Positions 34,201-43,391 of a stretch of DNA of 64,000 nt are shown here, piece by piece. The stretch lies in assembly GCF_017355205.1 (NCBI RefSeq), contig NZ_JADIJK010000006.1, positions 124,001 to 188,000 of the forward strand. Direction: 5' to 3'. The position numbers and the translations under genes were made by a program. How positions within the stretch are numbered: position 1 is the first letter of the stretch; each line of letters begins with the position of its first letter. The DNA is from Bacillus sp. SD088. GTDB taxonomy: Bacteria; Bacillota; Bacilli; Bacillales; Bacillaceae_C. Under the pieces are notes generated by a model. That model was not told where the DNA came from, did no database searches, and saw nothing but the letters and a program-made list of their open reading frames with translations.

Positions 34201-34623
34201 ATGACGATCACAGGTATTAATCATTTATTATTTTCCGTTTCGAATTTAGAAACATCGATTGATTTTTATCAGAAAGTATTTGGGGCCAAATTGTTAGTGA
34301 AAGGAAGAAATACTGCATACTTTGACTTAAACGGCATGTGGCTTGCACTTAATGTAGAAAAAGACATTCCTCGTCATGAAATTAACGAATCATACACACA
34401 TATTGCCTTTTCGATTAAAGAGGAAGAATACGATAGCGTGTATGGAAAATTACTTGAATTAAATGTAAATATTTTAACGAGTCGTCCAAGAGATGAAAGA
34501 GATAAGAACTCGATTTATTTTACCGACCCGGATGGGCATAAATTTGAGTTTCACACAGGTACTTTGCAAGATCGATTGGATTATTACAAACAGGAAAAAA
34601 AGCATATGGAATTTTTTGATTAA
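34201..34623 (+). CDS. fosB: FosB-type metallothiol (bacillithiol) transferase, fosfomycin resistance
   Basis: A 140-residue vicinal-oxygen-chelate enzyme that adds bacillithiol to the epoxide of fosfomycin in a metal-dependent reaction. The family sequence is nearly unbroken: ITGINHLLFSVSNLETSIDF (metal ligand H8), YTHIAFSI (second His), YFTDPDGHKFEFHTGTLQDR (Glu ligand), DYYKQEKKHMEFFD at the end. Length is normal (138-144). ATG at 34201 follows GAGGGGG at 8 bases; ATG at 34180 precedes that site. It opens the resistance-like gene cluster. Confidence 0.93.
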   Translation: MTITGINHLLFSVSNLETSIDFYQKVFGAKLLVKGRNTAYFDLNGMWLALNVEKDIPRHEINESYTHIAFSIKEEEYDSVYGKLLELNVNILTSRPRDERDKNSIYFTDPDGHKFEFHTGTLQDRLDYYKQEKKHMEFFD

Positions 34624-34708
34624 TGATTACTTAAAATATTCGGGGGAGAGCAGTCTTTATTTTAGAAAAAAAGGAATTCAAAGAAATTTAGAATAGGAGA
34701 TGATCTAA

Positions 34709-35086
34709 ATGGAGAAAACAGCCATAAAAAATCAAATGAACAGTGTTTTTGTTCATGTAACAAATTTGAAAGCATCGACTAAATGGTATTGCGAATTATT
34801 AGCGCTACAGGTTGATTTAGATAAAGTAGAGTCACCGGTATTTAACGTGCCCGTAGTCGGAACCACCTCTTTAACATTAGATGATCATGCCTTTGATCCC
34901 GATTTCCAGCACAAACCTAGCTTAAGTCCGATTTTTAATTTTTACGCGTCAGATATTGACGAAGCATATTATTGGGTTGAAGAAAAAGACATTGAAATTG
35001 TACGAGAAATTGAGAGAGCAGGCGGTACAGCCTGGTTTAACATCAAAGATCCAGATGGAAATATTGTAATGATTTGTGATTGTTGA
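34709..35086 (+). CDS. VOC (glyoxalase/bleomycin-resistance) family protein
   Basis: A 125-residue glyoxalase-fold protein: QMNSVFVHVTNLKASTKWYC at the start, ALQVDLDKVESPVFNVP, and the closing GGTAWFNIKDPDGNIVMICD. Metal ligand positions are only partly conserved (H at VFVHVTNL). The family includes bleomycin-binding, fosfomycin-modifying and dioxygenase members, so the role is open. GGAG lies 9 bases before the ATG. It follows fosB by 85 bases. Confidence 0.75.
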   Translation: MEKTAIKNQMNSVFVHVTNLKASTKWYCELLALQVDLDKVESPVFNVPVVGTTSLTLDDHAFDPDFQHKPSLSPIFNFYASDIDEAYYWVEEKDIEIVREIERAGGTAWFNIKDPDGNIVMICDC

Positions 35087-35149
35087 ATATGGGTGGGACG
35101 TGTATTTATTTAACGAGAAGAAGATAATCTAGAATTTGACCTAAATTGC

Positions 35150-35827
35150 ATGATCAATGATCTTAACGGAGAAAAGGACAGTATTGTTTTTGTTGAGGCC
35201 AAGGAAATTCCCGGGCGCAGACCATTTCCCAGGAATGCTCGTTATTTTGAAATTGTGTCTATGGGGAAATCGATTGTGGTATCAGCTACCCCGGAACGGT
35301 TATTGATAGCCAAAGCAATGATGCAAGGCAAGGACAGGGATAGCATATTTTCTTTACCCTTCATTAGGGGTCTTTACATACATTATTTACCTGACCTGAA
35401 AGGAATAAATCCAATCTTACCAACGGAAAATTTCACTTTTTTATTAGTTGAGGAAGATGGAGTAGCGAATTTGCTTGAAAAAACAGACTTTCACAATGCT
35501 ATTATTTATGATACGAATCTTCCTTGGCAAACAGGTATGGCGATGCTTGCAAAGAAAGACGGTGAAATTGTTGGTGTCGCGGGAGCAAGCAAAACCTGCG
35601 AAAAGTTGTGGCAAATAGGTATCGATATATTACCCGAATATCGCAATTTGGGATTGGCTGGTTATCTTGTAAATAAGTTAACTTTTGCCATATTGGAACG
35701 TGGAGATGTACCGTCGTATGACGTAATCGCAAGCAATCTTGCTTCACAAAAAGTGGCCCAAAGATCAGGCTATTTTCCTGCATGGATATCTGATTGGCGA
35801 TGCAATTTTGATGGATTAGAGGCTTAA
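35150..35827 (+). CDS. GNAT-family acetyltransferase, probably 5'-truncated
   Basis: A 225-residue frame whose C-terminal half is a GNAT/FR47-type domain: AMLAKKDGEIVGVAGASKTC, WQIGIDILPEYRNLGLAGYLV and DVIASNLASQKVAQRSGYFP. The upstream codons in the same frame (REEDNLEFDLNC) still look like protein, but a TAA precedes them and no start codon or ribosome binding site lies near 35150. Relatives carry an additional N-terminal stretch. So the 5' end has likely been lost or shifted and expression is doubtful. Confidence 0.65.
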   Translation: MINDLNGEKDSIVFVEAKEIPGRRPFPRNARYFEIVSMGKSIVVSATPERLLIAKAMMQGKDRDSIFSLPFIRGLYIHYLPDLKGINPILPTENFTFLLVEEDGVANLLEKTDFHNAIIYDTNLPWQTGMAMLAKKDGEIVGVAGASKTCEKLWQIGIDILPEYRNLGLAGYLVNKLTFAILERGDVPSYDVIASNLASQKVAQRSGYFPAWISDWRCNFDGLEA

Positions 35828-35952
35828 TTGTTTCATCTTGTCTCAAGCTAACGTAGGAATACAAAGAAGCTGCCTTAGAGGAGAGATTTCAATATTTTCA
35901 GTCTTATGGATGGCTATTAGTGAATGCGGTTAAAATGAAAGGACGGCATACA

Positions 35953-36537
35953 ATGAATATTGATTTTATCATTTTGCATGGCTCACCTGGATGAGGAAAA
36001 ACAACGATGGCAAGAAAACTTCATAAATATTATAAATCTCCATATTTCGAATTTGGCTGGATTCCTGAATTCAGGAGTCTAACACCATCAACGAATATAT
36101 CTCAGAAACAGGAGGAACAATTATCTTTCGAGAACCTTATAATGGTAGCAAAAAATTACAACAGACATGGATATAAAAACGTCATTCTAACGGATTTAGA
36201 TGACGTAAGAATGATCGATATACCAAATGTGTTTGCTAATTATAACTATGTCATCATCACGCTTTACGTTGATTGGGATGAAGTCATTAAACATAGAATT
36301 ATGACAAGGGATAATGGTAATCAATTTGAGGAGTGGGAGCAATCTGTAAAAACGAATGTATTAATACAACAACGACAAAAATTGCCCAATGAGTACCGAA
36401 TATTAAATTCACGAGATGACACCGAAATGACATTTACAAAGATTAAAGACATTTTGGAACTTCATATTCCTGCTGATTCAAATGATATTTCTTACATATC
36501 GCGGAATGATTTTTTTAGTTATATTTCGGAAAAATAG
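35953..36537 (+). pseudogene. P-loop kinase/AAA protein with a TGA codon inside the Walker A motif
   Basis: From ATG at 35953 (AAAGGA 10 bases upstream) the frame reads MNIDFIILHGSPG, then TGA (35992-35994), then GKTTMARKLHKYY and on to 36537. Only the one residue between the glycines of GSPGxGKTT is affected; the remaining 180 codons are open. It would be a 194-residue small-molecule or nucleoside kinase-like protein with a YVIITLYVDWDEVIKHRIMT segment. The TGA may be a young nonsense mutation or be read through at low level as Trp, but a Trp at this spot would impair nucleotide binding. Confidence 0.75.
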
Positions 36538-36695
36538 TTTTATTGGTGGTGGCGTTCCTTTAATCAGGACCTATCTTTTTCTTTTTGAAGTAGTCGGAGG
36601 TAGTAATTTTTACTGAAGGACAGGTTTTTTTAGAAAGAGACCTTTGAATTCAATAGTAGTATAATATCAGTCATTATATTCTGAGGTGATTATGA

Positions 36696-37106
36696 ATGGA
36701 GTGGCATAAAGATAGCTATATGATTAGTGATGATAGCAATCTAATCGATTTAGAATCAGTCGCACAATTACTTTCATCAACATCTTGGGCTTCAAATCGA
36801 ACAAAAGAAACAATCATAAAAAGTATTCATAACTCTATTACATTTGGTTTATATGAAGGGGATAAGCAAATCGGTTTTGCAAGAGTCATTACTGACAAAG
36901 CCGTATTTTCTTGGATTTTAGATGTTGTAATTGATGAGAATTACAGAAGGAAAGGGTTAGGTTATTGGCTGATGGAATGTATTATAAAACATCCAGAAAT
37001 TAAACATACAAAATTTGCTCTTGCCACTTTAGATGCTCATGATTTTTATAAAAAATTTCAGTTTGTAGACAATCAATTCCTGACAAGAAATTCGGTAAAT
37101 CTTTAA
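36696..37106 (+). CDS. GNAT-family acetyltransferase (copy 1 of a duplicated gene)
   Basis: A 136-residue GNAT of the short single-domain type: FGLYEGDKQIGFARVITDKA, SWILDVVIDENYRRKGLGYW (CoA loop RRKGLG), KFALATLDAHDFYKKFQFVD. Start ATG at 36696 follows TGAGGTG. A second copy at 39604-39987 matches at about nine of ten residues but lacks the first eight codons. This one is the intact version. Confidence 0.85.
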   Translation: MEWHKDSYMISDDSNLIDLESVAQLLSSTSWASNRTKETIIKSIHNSITFGLYEGDKQIGFARVITDKAVFSWILDVVIDENYRRKGLGYWLMECIIKHPEIKHTKFALATLDAHDFYKKFQFVDNQFLTRNSVNL

Positions 37107-37279
37107 TGAGATGAAAATACTATATAAAAAAACCACTACAAAACCCGGACCAGTAAGAACGTTTCATGAAAGTTTGGTAAACCCATAATGCTTAGGGAAA
37201 GTTAGAAAAGGCAACATTATTAGATCAGTTGCCTTCCTTTCTTCTGGGAGTGACATTGTTCTACTTTTTATGGTTATGA

Positions 37280-38695
37280 TTATGGAGCAACTTCAAACAC
37301 AGTGCCTTGGTTAAAATCGGTTACTTTCATAGAGCCATGCACACCTAAATATAATTTAGTTTGATTGAGGTTTGCTCCCAGACTAACATAATAAGCAGAA
37401 TGATCTCCAAAATTATAATCTGTTTCAATCATCCCAAAATCACTAGATTTATAATCTCCTCTAACCTTAGTATAAGCCAGCACACCTTGACGCAGAGTTT
37501 GAGATTTTTCTCTACGTGCAAGGTCAGTAAAGACAACGCTTCCCGTTAAAGTCGGGATTCCATTTCCCTTATAGGCTTGCACCCCTGTAAGTGCCATGCC
37601 TTCAAACTTATCAGAGCGGGGGTCTTCATGGAAATAACTAGTTAAAGGCTGAATTCTCCTAACTGACGTTTTAATCGCTTCATTGTAAAAAGCAATAGTT
37701 TTCTCATCCAAGTTTGCATTTTTAGAGCAGCTCCTAATAATCGAAGTAGGAAATTCACCTTCCCATCCCCTCCAGCCCAAGTTAATCAATCCCGTTTGGT
37801 CTAATTTAGTGTTTTTTAATGAAGTATGAATAAGTTGAGTAACTGGTATTGGTTTATATTGAACGAATGAATAAATAGACTCTACCAATGCCTGCCCGAC
37901 ATTTCCAACATATTTAATATACTGATTATAGAATCTTTGGAAGGAAATCCCTGGCATATTCCGAACTCCTTTGGCCATTACTGTCAGTGTTTCTTGAATA
38001 GGTATAGGAAGTTCATTAAAACGAGTAACAACAGGGGGATTTGAGATATTAGTAATTTTTTTTACATCAATCTCAATTATTTTTCCGGCGATTTCCATAT
38101 TATCTTGGCTTAAATTAAATGGATCATAACCTGATCCTCCATCTCCGGTTGTTAAAACAAGTTTCCCTGTTTCGGGAGAAAAGTTTAAACTATTGACACC
38201 ATTATGATTGGAAAATGGTCTTCTTAAATTAAGTAATGTCCGTCTTTTAAGTGATTGACCATTCGATTGTAAAATCCATTCTTCCACTGTATCAATATGA
38301 TCATAGTGAGTTTCTCTGTTGAGCCACCTCAGATTTAAAGTATCGGGATTACAAGGGTCGGGTTCAAAGGATTCCGAAAGAGCGCCTTGACCCTGTGTTC
38401 CAGCTACTGAATAATGAAGATAAAATAAGCCGTTATAATAAAAATCAGGGTGAAATGCAAGTCCGATTAATCCTCGCTCATCATATCCACCACTAGAATC
38501 CCCAAGTTTTATGACTTGTGAACGAATATCTAAAAAATTTCTTATCTCCCCGTTTCCTAAATAAAAGATCTCTCCTACTTGGGTTGCAATAAATAATCTT
38601 TCAACTGAATCCCCGGGAAGCGTTGTTGTTTTTAATACAGTAGGCAAATTTAATCTACTCATAATGGGGCGTAGACGAACCTTAACCTTTTTCAA
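37280..38695 (-). CDS. Glucose/sorbosone dehydrogenase-like (GSDH/HHIP) beta-propeller protein
   Basis: A 471-residue six-bladed beta-propeller of the soluble aldose-dehydrogenase type. It has RLFIATQVGEIFYLGNGEI, ERGLIGLAFHPDFYYNGLFY, FSNHNGVNSLNFSPETGKLV with the usual histidine, TGDGGSGYDPFN and the late GWRGWEGEFP. Typical enzymes use PQQ to oxidise sugars. No signal peptide is seen, which is unusual since PQQ enzymes are mostly exported; it may not use PQQ. TTG at 38695 has GGAAGGAG about 11 bases upstream. It sits inside the duplicated GNAT pair in opposite orientation. Confidence 0.75.
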   Translation of the reverse strand: MKKVKVRLRPIMSRLNLPTVLKTTTLPGDSVERLFIATQVGEIFYLGNGEIRNFLDIRSQVIKLGDSSGGYDERGLIGLAFHPDFYYNGLFYLHYSVAGTQGQGALSESFEPDPCNPDTLNLRWLNRETHYDHIDTVEEWILQSNGQSLKRRTLLNLRRPFSNHNGVNSLNFSPETGKLVLTTGDGGSGYDPFNLSQDNMEIAGKIIEIDVKKITNISNPPVVTRFNELPIPIQETLTVMAKGVRNMPGISFQRFYNQYIKYVGNVGQALVESIYSFVQYKPIPVTQLIHTSLKNTKLDQTGLINLGWRGWEGEFPTSIIRSCSKNANLDEKTIAFYNEAIKTSVRRIQPLTSYFHEDPRSDKFEGMALTGVQAYKGNGIPTLTGSVVFTDLARREKSQTLRQGVLAYTKVRGDYKSSDFGMIETDYNFGDHSAYYVSLGANLNQTKLYLGVHGSMKVTDFNQGTVFEVAP

Positions 38696-38917
38696 TTAAC
38701 TTCACACTCCTTCCATCTATAAAAATATGATGAGGACTTCTCTATTAGTACGGAAAGTTTAACTGTGGAAGTTTGCCTATGTAATATCCTTCAGTTATTC
38801 AGGAAAATAATGAAATGCCCCCATCTTGAATCAGTATTTGTAAAGGAAAGTTTATGTTGAGCAATTTAATGCATAAACAGCCTTCTGACTGCATTTATCT
38901 ATTACAGGAGGTGTTAG

Positions 38918-39496
38918 ATGCGATCATTTTCCAAAAAAGAACAGTCTAGTGTTGTCGGAGATGAGTTAACCTCAACGATGGATAGTTTTTCTAAGACAAT
39001 GCGACTTGTAGCCGGAGCGCTATTAGGTTCACTTGCTTTTATTCTTCAATCCGCGGGGGTTTTCGCTGGTGTTGGTTATATACTTAGCATATTGAGCACT
39101 GGTCCTCTTGTGCTAGCTAGTATATTGTCACTAAGATTAGGGGTGATGACTTATTTCGTAACGATATTTCTTTTAGCGATGTTCCAGCCGAGTGAGCTAT
39201 TCGTGTTTCCATGTACTACAGGATTATTAGGACTCAGTTTAGGCATGGGGCTTAAGTGTTTGAAGAGAAGCGTTTTGATTGTTACATTTTCAGCATTATG
39301 TTTGACAATAGGTATAAGCATTTTATTATATGGGATTAAATTTCCTATATTGGGACCGGCAATAACAGCTCAGTTTAGTAGTGTAGTTATTTTTGGGGTT
39401 TTTGCCTTTTCCTTATTGTATAGCTGGATTTGGCAGATACTAAGTACTTCTGCTATTAAACTACTAAATAAAATTTTATCACGACGCTCATTTTAG
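38918..39496 (+). CDS. Membrane protein of unknown function (5-6 TM)
   Basis: A 192-residue protein. A polar N-terminus of about 27 residues is followed by five or six hydrophobic segments, among them LVAGALLGSLAFILQSAGVF, GYILSILSTGPLVLASILSL and ITAQFSSVVIFGVFAFSLLY. The size, helix number and Gly/Ser-rich first helix recall S-components of ECF vitamin transporters, but I see no diagnostic motif. AGGAGGTG lies 6 bases before the ATG. Confidence 0.6.
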   Translation: MRSFSKKEQSSVVGDELTSTMDSFSKTMRLVAGALLGSLAFILQSAGVFAGVGYILSILSTGPLVLASILSLRLGVMTYFVTIFLLAMFQPSELFVFPCTTGLLGLSLGMGLKCLKRSVLIVTFSALCLTIGISILLYGIKFPILGPAITAQFSSVVIFGVFAFSLLYSWIWQILSTSAIKLLNKILSRRSF

Positions 39497-39603
39497 CAGA
39501 AATAAGGCTAAAGTCGCGCCTGATCAGTTTTGGATTGGATAATAATCAATTACTTTATTAAATTTATATGATGATCGTTAATCATCCATAATTTGATAGC
39601 TAT

Positions 39604-39987
39604 ATGATTAGTGATGATAGCAATCTAATCGATTTAGAATCAGTCGCACAACTGCTTTCGTCAACATATTGGGCTTCAAAGCGAACAAAAGAAACAATCA
39701 TAAAAAGTATTCATAACTCAATGACATTTGGTTTATACGAAGGTGATAAGCAAATCGGATTTGCAAGAGTCATTAGTGACAAAGCCGTATTTTCTTGGAT
39801 TTTAGATGTTGTAATTGAAGAAAATTATAGAAGAAATGGGATTGGACAGTGGTTAATGGAATGTATATTAAATCATCCAGAGATTAAACATACAAAATTT
39901 GCTCTTGCCACTTTAGATGCTAATGACTTTTATAAAAAATTTCAGTTTGTAGACAATCAATTCCTGACAAGAGCGCGATTGAATTAA
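39604..39987 (+). pseudogene. GNAT-family acetyltransferase, 5'-truncated duplicate (copy 2)
   Basis: Nearly identical to 36696-37106 from GATAGCTATATGATTAGTGA onward (starting near 39596), at both DNA and protein level. The first eight codons and the ribosome binding site are missing; the bases before are unrelated and contain an in-frame TAA. Translation could only begin at the internal ATG 39604 without a proper site. Downstream sequences also show patchy similarity, so the duplication extended beyond the gene. Confidence 0.75.
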
Positions 39988-40090
39988 GAAGCGTTTTTAA
40001 GCCAAAGGGTACGAGATATTAAAATACTTATATAAAAACACTTCAGAATCGGAAAGCTTGATAAACCAATAATCCTGAGGGGGGAATACA

Positions 40091-40549
40091 GTGGAAATTG
40101 CAAAAGTTACATCACTCGAACAGTATGATTTGGATACACTCATAGATGATAGCTTATCTGAAGGATATAAATTTATAAATAGATTAGTAGATGAATATAA
40201 AGCAGGGAGTAACAGATTTGATAAAAAGGGTGAAGCACTTTATATTGCAATATTAGGCGGCGAAGTGGTCGGCATTGGAGGCCTTAATATTGATCCATAT
40301 CTTAGCCTTCCTGATGTAGGACGAGTAAGACATCTATATGTTTTGCAGAAGTGCAGAGGTAATCGTGTTGGAAAAAAACTTATAAACAAAATAATCGATG
40401 AAGCAAGAAAGCATTTTCGAACACTAAGATTATCAGCGACTGATAATCCAGTTGCCAATAATTTGTATATAACATGCGGCTTTTCAGAAGTAGAAGATGT
40501 TTATAAAGCTAGTCATATATTGGAAATATCAAAAGCTGATACCAAGTGA
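40091..40549 (+). CDS. GNAT-family acetyltransferase
   Basis: A 152-residue GNAT: ALYIAILGGEVVGIGGLNID, DVGRVRHLYVLQKCRGNRVG with the CoA-binding loop CRGNRVGKKL, and LRLSATDNPVANNLYITCGF. GTG at 40091 has a GAGGGGGG site 6-7 bases upstream. It is 35 bases before the phosphotransferase gene, so both may be in one transcript. Confidence 0.85.
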   Translation: MEIAKVTSLEQYDLDTLIDDSLSEGYKFINRLVDEYKAGSNRFDKKGEALYIAILGGEVVGIGGLNIDPYLSLPDVGRVRHLYVLQKCRGNRVGKKLINKIIDEARKHFRTLRLSATDNPVANNLYITCGFSEVEDVYKASHILEISKADTK

Positions 40550-40583
40550 TGGGTGTGTAGCAGAGTAAGGGGGGTTTTAGTAA

Positions 40584-41459
40584 ATGATTAGAAACCATAT
40601 TGAAAACATTCAACGGGTCTATCCTGACCTTTCTATTGAGGAATTTTATCCCAATGACATAGGGCAAAATAACGACGTGTTTATGGTAAACGAATCTTTG
40701 GTATTTAGGTTTCCCAAATATAAAAAAGGAATAATGTGTTTGAGAAGAGAAACAGAAATTTTGAAGTACATTAAAAATATAGTTTCCATTCCTATTCCTA
40801 ACCCAATTTATCAATCTTTTGAAGAGATGGAACCGCAAAAAGTCTTTACTGGCTATAAACTAATAGATGGTGTTCCTATGTGGAGAGAAAGTTTAGAGGG
40901 TGTTAAAAGTGTTGAGGTAATTAAAAGATTAGCATCACAATTGGTCTCTTTCCTCTCAGAAATCCATTCTGTTTCAAAAGAGAAAGCAAGTAGAGATTTA
41001 AATCTAAAGATCAATAATCCTCAAGAAGAAATGTCGATCCTCTATGATAAAATTCAAACTAAATTATTTCCTTATATCAGACAAGAAGCCCAGAAAGAAA
41101 TAACAAAATCTTTTAAGACTTTTCTTAATGGGGAGGCGTGTGCAAATATAGAAATAACCCTTATTCATGGAGATTTCGGAGCATCGAATATCTTATGGAA
41201 TCCAGACACAAGAAAGGTTTCAGGGATAATCGATTTTGGTGGTTCTTATTTAGGAGATCCAGCGTATGACTTTGCTGGGATACTATCCAGTTATGGTAAA
41301 GATTTTTTTGATATATGTATGAATCTTTATCCTAATGGAGATCAAATTCGTGAGCGTGTAGAGTTTTATAAAAGTACATTTGCATTACAAGAAGCGTTGC
41401 ATGGTTTTGAGAATCAGGATAGTCAAGCTTTCGAAAGTGGGATCAAGGATTATAAATAG
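40584..41459 (+). CDS. Aminoglycoside phosphotransferase (APH)-family protein
   Basis: A 291-residue kinase-like protein. The catalytic loop is LIHGDFGASNILW, with the metal-binding IDFGGSYLGDPAYDFAGI after it; the N-lobe has VFRFPKYKKGIMCLRRETEI with the ATP-binding lysine. The family includes 2''-aminoglycoside, macrolide and hydroxylated-metabolite kinases. The substrate is uncertain, but the presence among fosB, GNATs and a nucleotidyltransferase fits antibiotic modification. AAGGGGGG precedes the ATG. Confidence 0.85.
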   Translation: MIRNHIENIQRVYPDLSIEEFYPNDIGQNNDVFMVNESLVFRFPKYKKGIMCLRRETEILKYIKNIVSIPIPNPIYQSFEEMEPQKVFTGYKLIDGVPMWRESLEGVKSVEVIKRLASQLVSFLSEIHSVSKEKASRDLNLKINNPQEEMSILYDKIQTKLFPYIRQEAQKEITKSFKTFLNGEACANIEITLIHGDFGASNILWNPDTRKVSGIIDFGGSYLGDPAYDFAGILSSYGKDFFDICMNLYPNGDQIRERVEFYKSTFALQEALHGFENQDSQAFESGIKDYK

Positions 41460-41529
41460 ATGATAGAACGTAGCCTTCCTATCTAGTAATGAGCAGAATG
41501 AAATTTAACCGAAAAGAGGGAAAATGCTT

Positions 41530-41856
41530 ATGAGAGATAGAGGTTCGGTAGTATTGATAAAAGATAAAAAGGTTGGATTGATTAAAAGGGTTAGGGAAGA
41601 TTCCATATATTATGTTTTTCCAGGTGGTGGAATTGAGGAAGGAGAAACACCTGAAAGAGAGGCTTTAGAGGAATTAGGGGTGAAAGTGAAAGTTAATGAG
41701 TGCATTGCGGGAACACAATACTTTTTTAAGACAGAGATCATTGGTGAAGTATTTGGCACTGGAAAAGGTGAAGAATATACAGATGAAAATAGAGATAGGG
41801 GTACATATATACCAACATGGATAAAAATTGAAAAGTTATCAGCTATTGACGTCTAA
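41530..41856 (+). CDS. NUDIX hydrolase with a shortened NUDIX box, probably inactive
   Basis: A 108-residue NUDIX-like protein. The box reads PGGGIEEGETPEREALEELG: after the first glutamate there are 3 residues before the REALEELG part instead of the usual 7 (GX5EX7REUXEEXGU). A 12-base in-frame deletion explains this and would disturb the metal-binding helix. The C-terminus also ends early, at KIEKLSAIDV, where homologues run 20-40 residues longer. ATG at 41530 has GAGGG about 10 bases away; ATG at 41524 is an alternative. Confidence 0.7.
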   Translation: MRDRGSVVLIKDKKVGLIKRVREDSIYYVFPGGGIEEGETPEREALEELGVKVKVNECIAGTQYFFKTEIIGEVFGTGKGEEYTDENRDRGTYIPTWIKIEKLSAIDV

Positions 41857-41961
41857 TAAAACTGAAAACAATTTTATTTGAAAAAATTAACTCAAAACGA
41901 AGTATCCCTTTTTGAAAAAGAGAATAGATATACACTTTATGGTCAAAGGAGAGTGTAGGAT

Positions 41962-42411
41962 ATGCAGAACAAAAAAACGAATAATGCGGATGTGATCGGA
42001 TACTGTTGCATGAGATTCCCAGTCTCTGATTTAAAAAAGTCGGTAGATTTTTATTGCAATGTCTTGGGCTATAAATTGAATTCGGCAGATTTTCAGTTTG
42101 GAGAGGCACATATTGCATTAAAGAAGGAAAATGGTCCGGGAATATTTTTGATGGAAACCAAACAGGAAGATGTTACACAATTAAAATTTGTATTTCCTCG
42201 TTCCTTTTTTATCACAGACAGCACGGGACAGGTGACAATGGTTGAGTTATTAACGAATGATTTGCTCGCTTTGCATGAACGAATTAAACAAGCTGGGGGG
42301 CATGTTGATAAAGAACCTGTATTTATGAAAGATTTTGGTTATTTCACCTTTTATGATCCGGATGGGCACTATATTCGGGCGGTCGAAGAGAGAGGTGTGC
42401 ATTCAAATTGA
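41962..42411 (+). CDS. VOC (glyoxalase) family protein
   Basis: A 149-residue glyoxalase-fold protein: CMRFPVSDLKKSVDFYCNVL, HIALKKENGPGIFLME, and FGYFTFYDPDGHYIRAVEE. It has the two beta-alpha-beta-beta-beta modules of the family. No resistance subfamily can be assigned. GGAG lies 14 bases before the ATG. It is probably independent of the NUDIX gene. Confidence 0.75.
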   Translation: MQNKKTNNADVIGYCCMRFPVSDLKKSVDFYCNVLGYKLNSADFQFGEAHIALKKENGPGIFLMETKQEDVTQLKFVFPRSFFITDSTGQVTMVELLTNDLLALHERIKQAGGHVDKEPVFMKDFGYFTFYDPDGHYIRAVEERGVHSN

Positions 42412-42724
42412 AACAAAAAATGAGATCAACACACAAACAGGGGCTAACTGAGCCTGAGGATAAATTCCTATAGTGAGTATGGAATAGCAAAAGTTTCTCA
42501 ACTCCATCATCTCAAAAATTCGAGATTCTTAAGCAGGAAGTGCAAAACATTAAAAGACATATATATCGATTAAAGAATTAAATAGAGTGACAAGAATAAA
42601 AATCTCACATTCCCTAATGAAGTGTGAGATTTTCATATTATTTAAACGTCATCAGCCGCAGCCTAAAGGAGTATTCAAAACTAACACCAATCGTGTCGCA
42701 ATTGCTGCTTGTTCATAGAGCATT
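42412..42724. other. Intergenic region with a terminator and a possible ORF tail
   Basis: A hairpin AAAATCTCACA (42599-42609) with TGTGAGATTTT (42623-42633) is a good bidirectional terminator. Before it, codons reading ILKQEVQNIKRHIYRLKN followed by a stop look like the tail of a lost coiled-coil protein. Confidence 0.5.
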
Positions 42725-43366
42725 TTAGTTAAGAAGTGATTCCTCACTCAAATGCTCTGTCGATCCATAAGCAAATGTCCATTTATCATTTGAACGTACA
42801 TATTTGTTTAGCGCGCACATTTTGAAATTAAAGCCATCCAATGGTTCAGGATACATTAAAGCTTTTGCACCCGATTCCGCAGATGCCCAATGACCGACAA
42901 CTAAAATGGTGCCATCGTAATTCTCCATGATTGCATCCAATGTTTTTTTCACTCGATTTAATACATCTACCTCATAATCAATTTCAGGATATGTCGGACG
43001 AACAAGTGATTCATAATTAGGGTTTACATTTGGAAATATAGACAATGCTTCTTCTTTGGATATGGTTTCAGGATAGTCAGGAAACCAATCCTGATTAAGA
43101 TGTTCTATAAATCCATGCTCTATATTAAAGGATTTATCTAATTTTTCCGCAACTTCTTGTGCTGTTTGCAGTGTTCGAAAAAAAGGTGAGCAAAAAATAT
43201 AGTCTACATTCTCCTTCTTTAAAAATTCCCCAGTCTCTTCCGCTTGAATAATGCCGCGATGTGATAAAGGGATATCCTTCTTTCTTTTCAAGTAATGCCG
43301 ACAATATTTATTATCATCAACATCAAGTCTGATACCATGTCGCAAAAATATAATTTCATTTACCAT
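42725..43366 (-). CDS. Histidine phosphatase family protein
   Basis: A 213-residue phosphoglycerate-mutase-like phosphatase. The phospho-histidine is in IIFLRHGIRLD (R9, H10), the second arginine in YIFCSPFFRTLQTAQEVAEK, and the late histidine in TILVVGHWASAESG. Substrates vary from sugar phosphates to nucleotides. ATG at 43366 has AGAGG 8-9 bases upstream. It follows the cyclomaltodextrinase gene in the same direction, 25 bases away, and probably shares its promoter. Confidence 0.82.
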   Translation of the reverse strand: MVNEIIFLRHGIRLDVDDNKYCRHYLKRKKDIPLSHRGIIQAEETGEFLKKENVDYIFCSPFFRTLQTAQEVAEKLDKSFNIEHGFIEHLNQDWFPDYPETISKEEALSIFPNVNPNYESLVRPTYPEIDYEVDVLNRVKKTLDAIMENYDGTILVVGHWASAESGAKALMYPEPLDGFNFKMCALNKYVRSNDKWTFAYGSTEHLSEESLLN

Positions 43367-43391
43367 GTTGAACACCTCTTATTAGCTGTAA

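Noticed and set aside
35953-36537. Selenocysteine insertion at the TGA of the kinase-like gene
   Set aside because: The TGA lies at a variable P-loop residue, the kinase family has no selenoproteins known to me, and no SECIS-like hairpin is obvious just after it.
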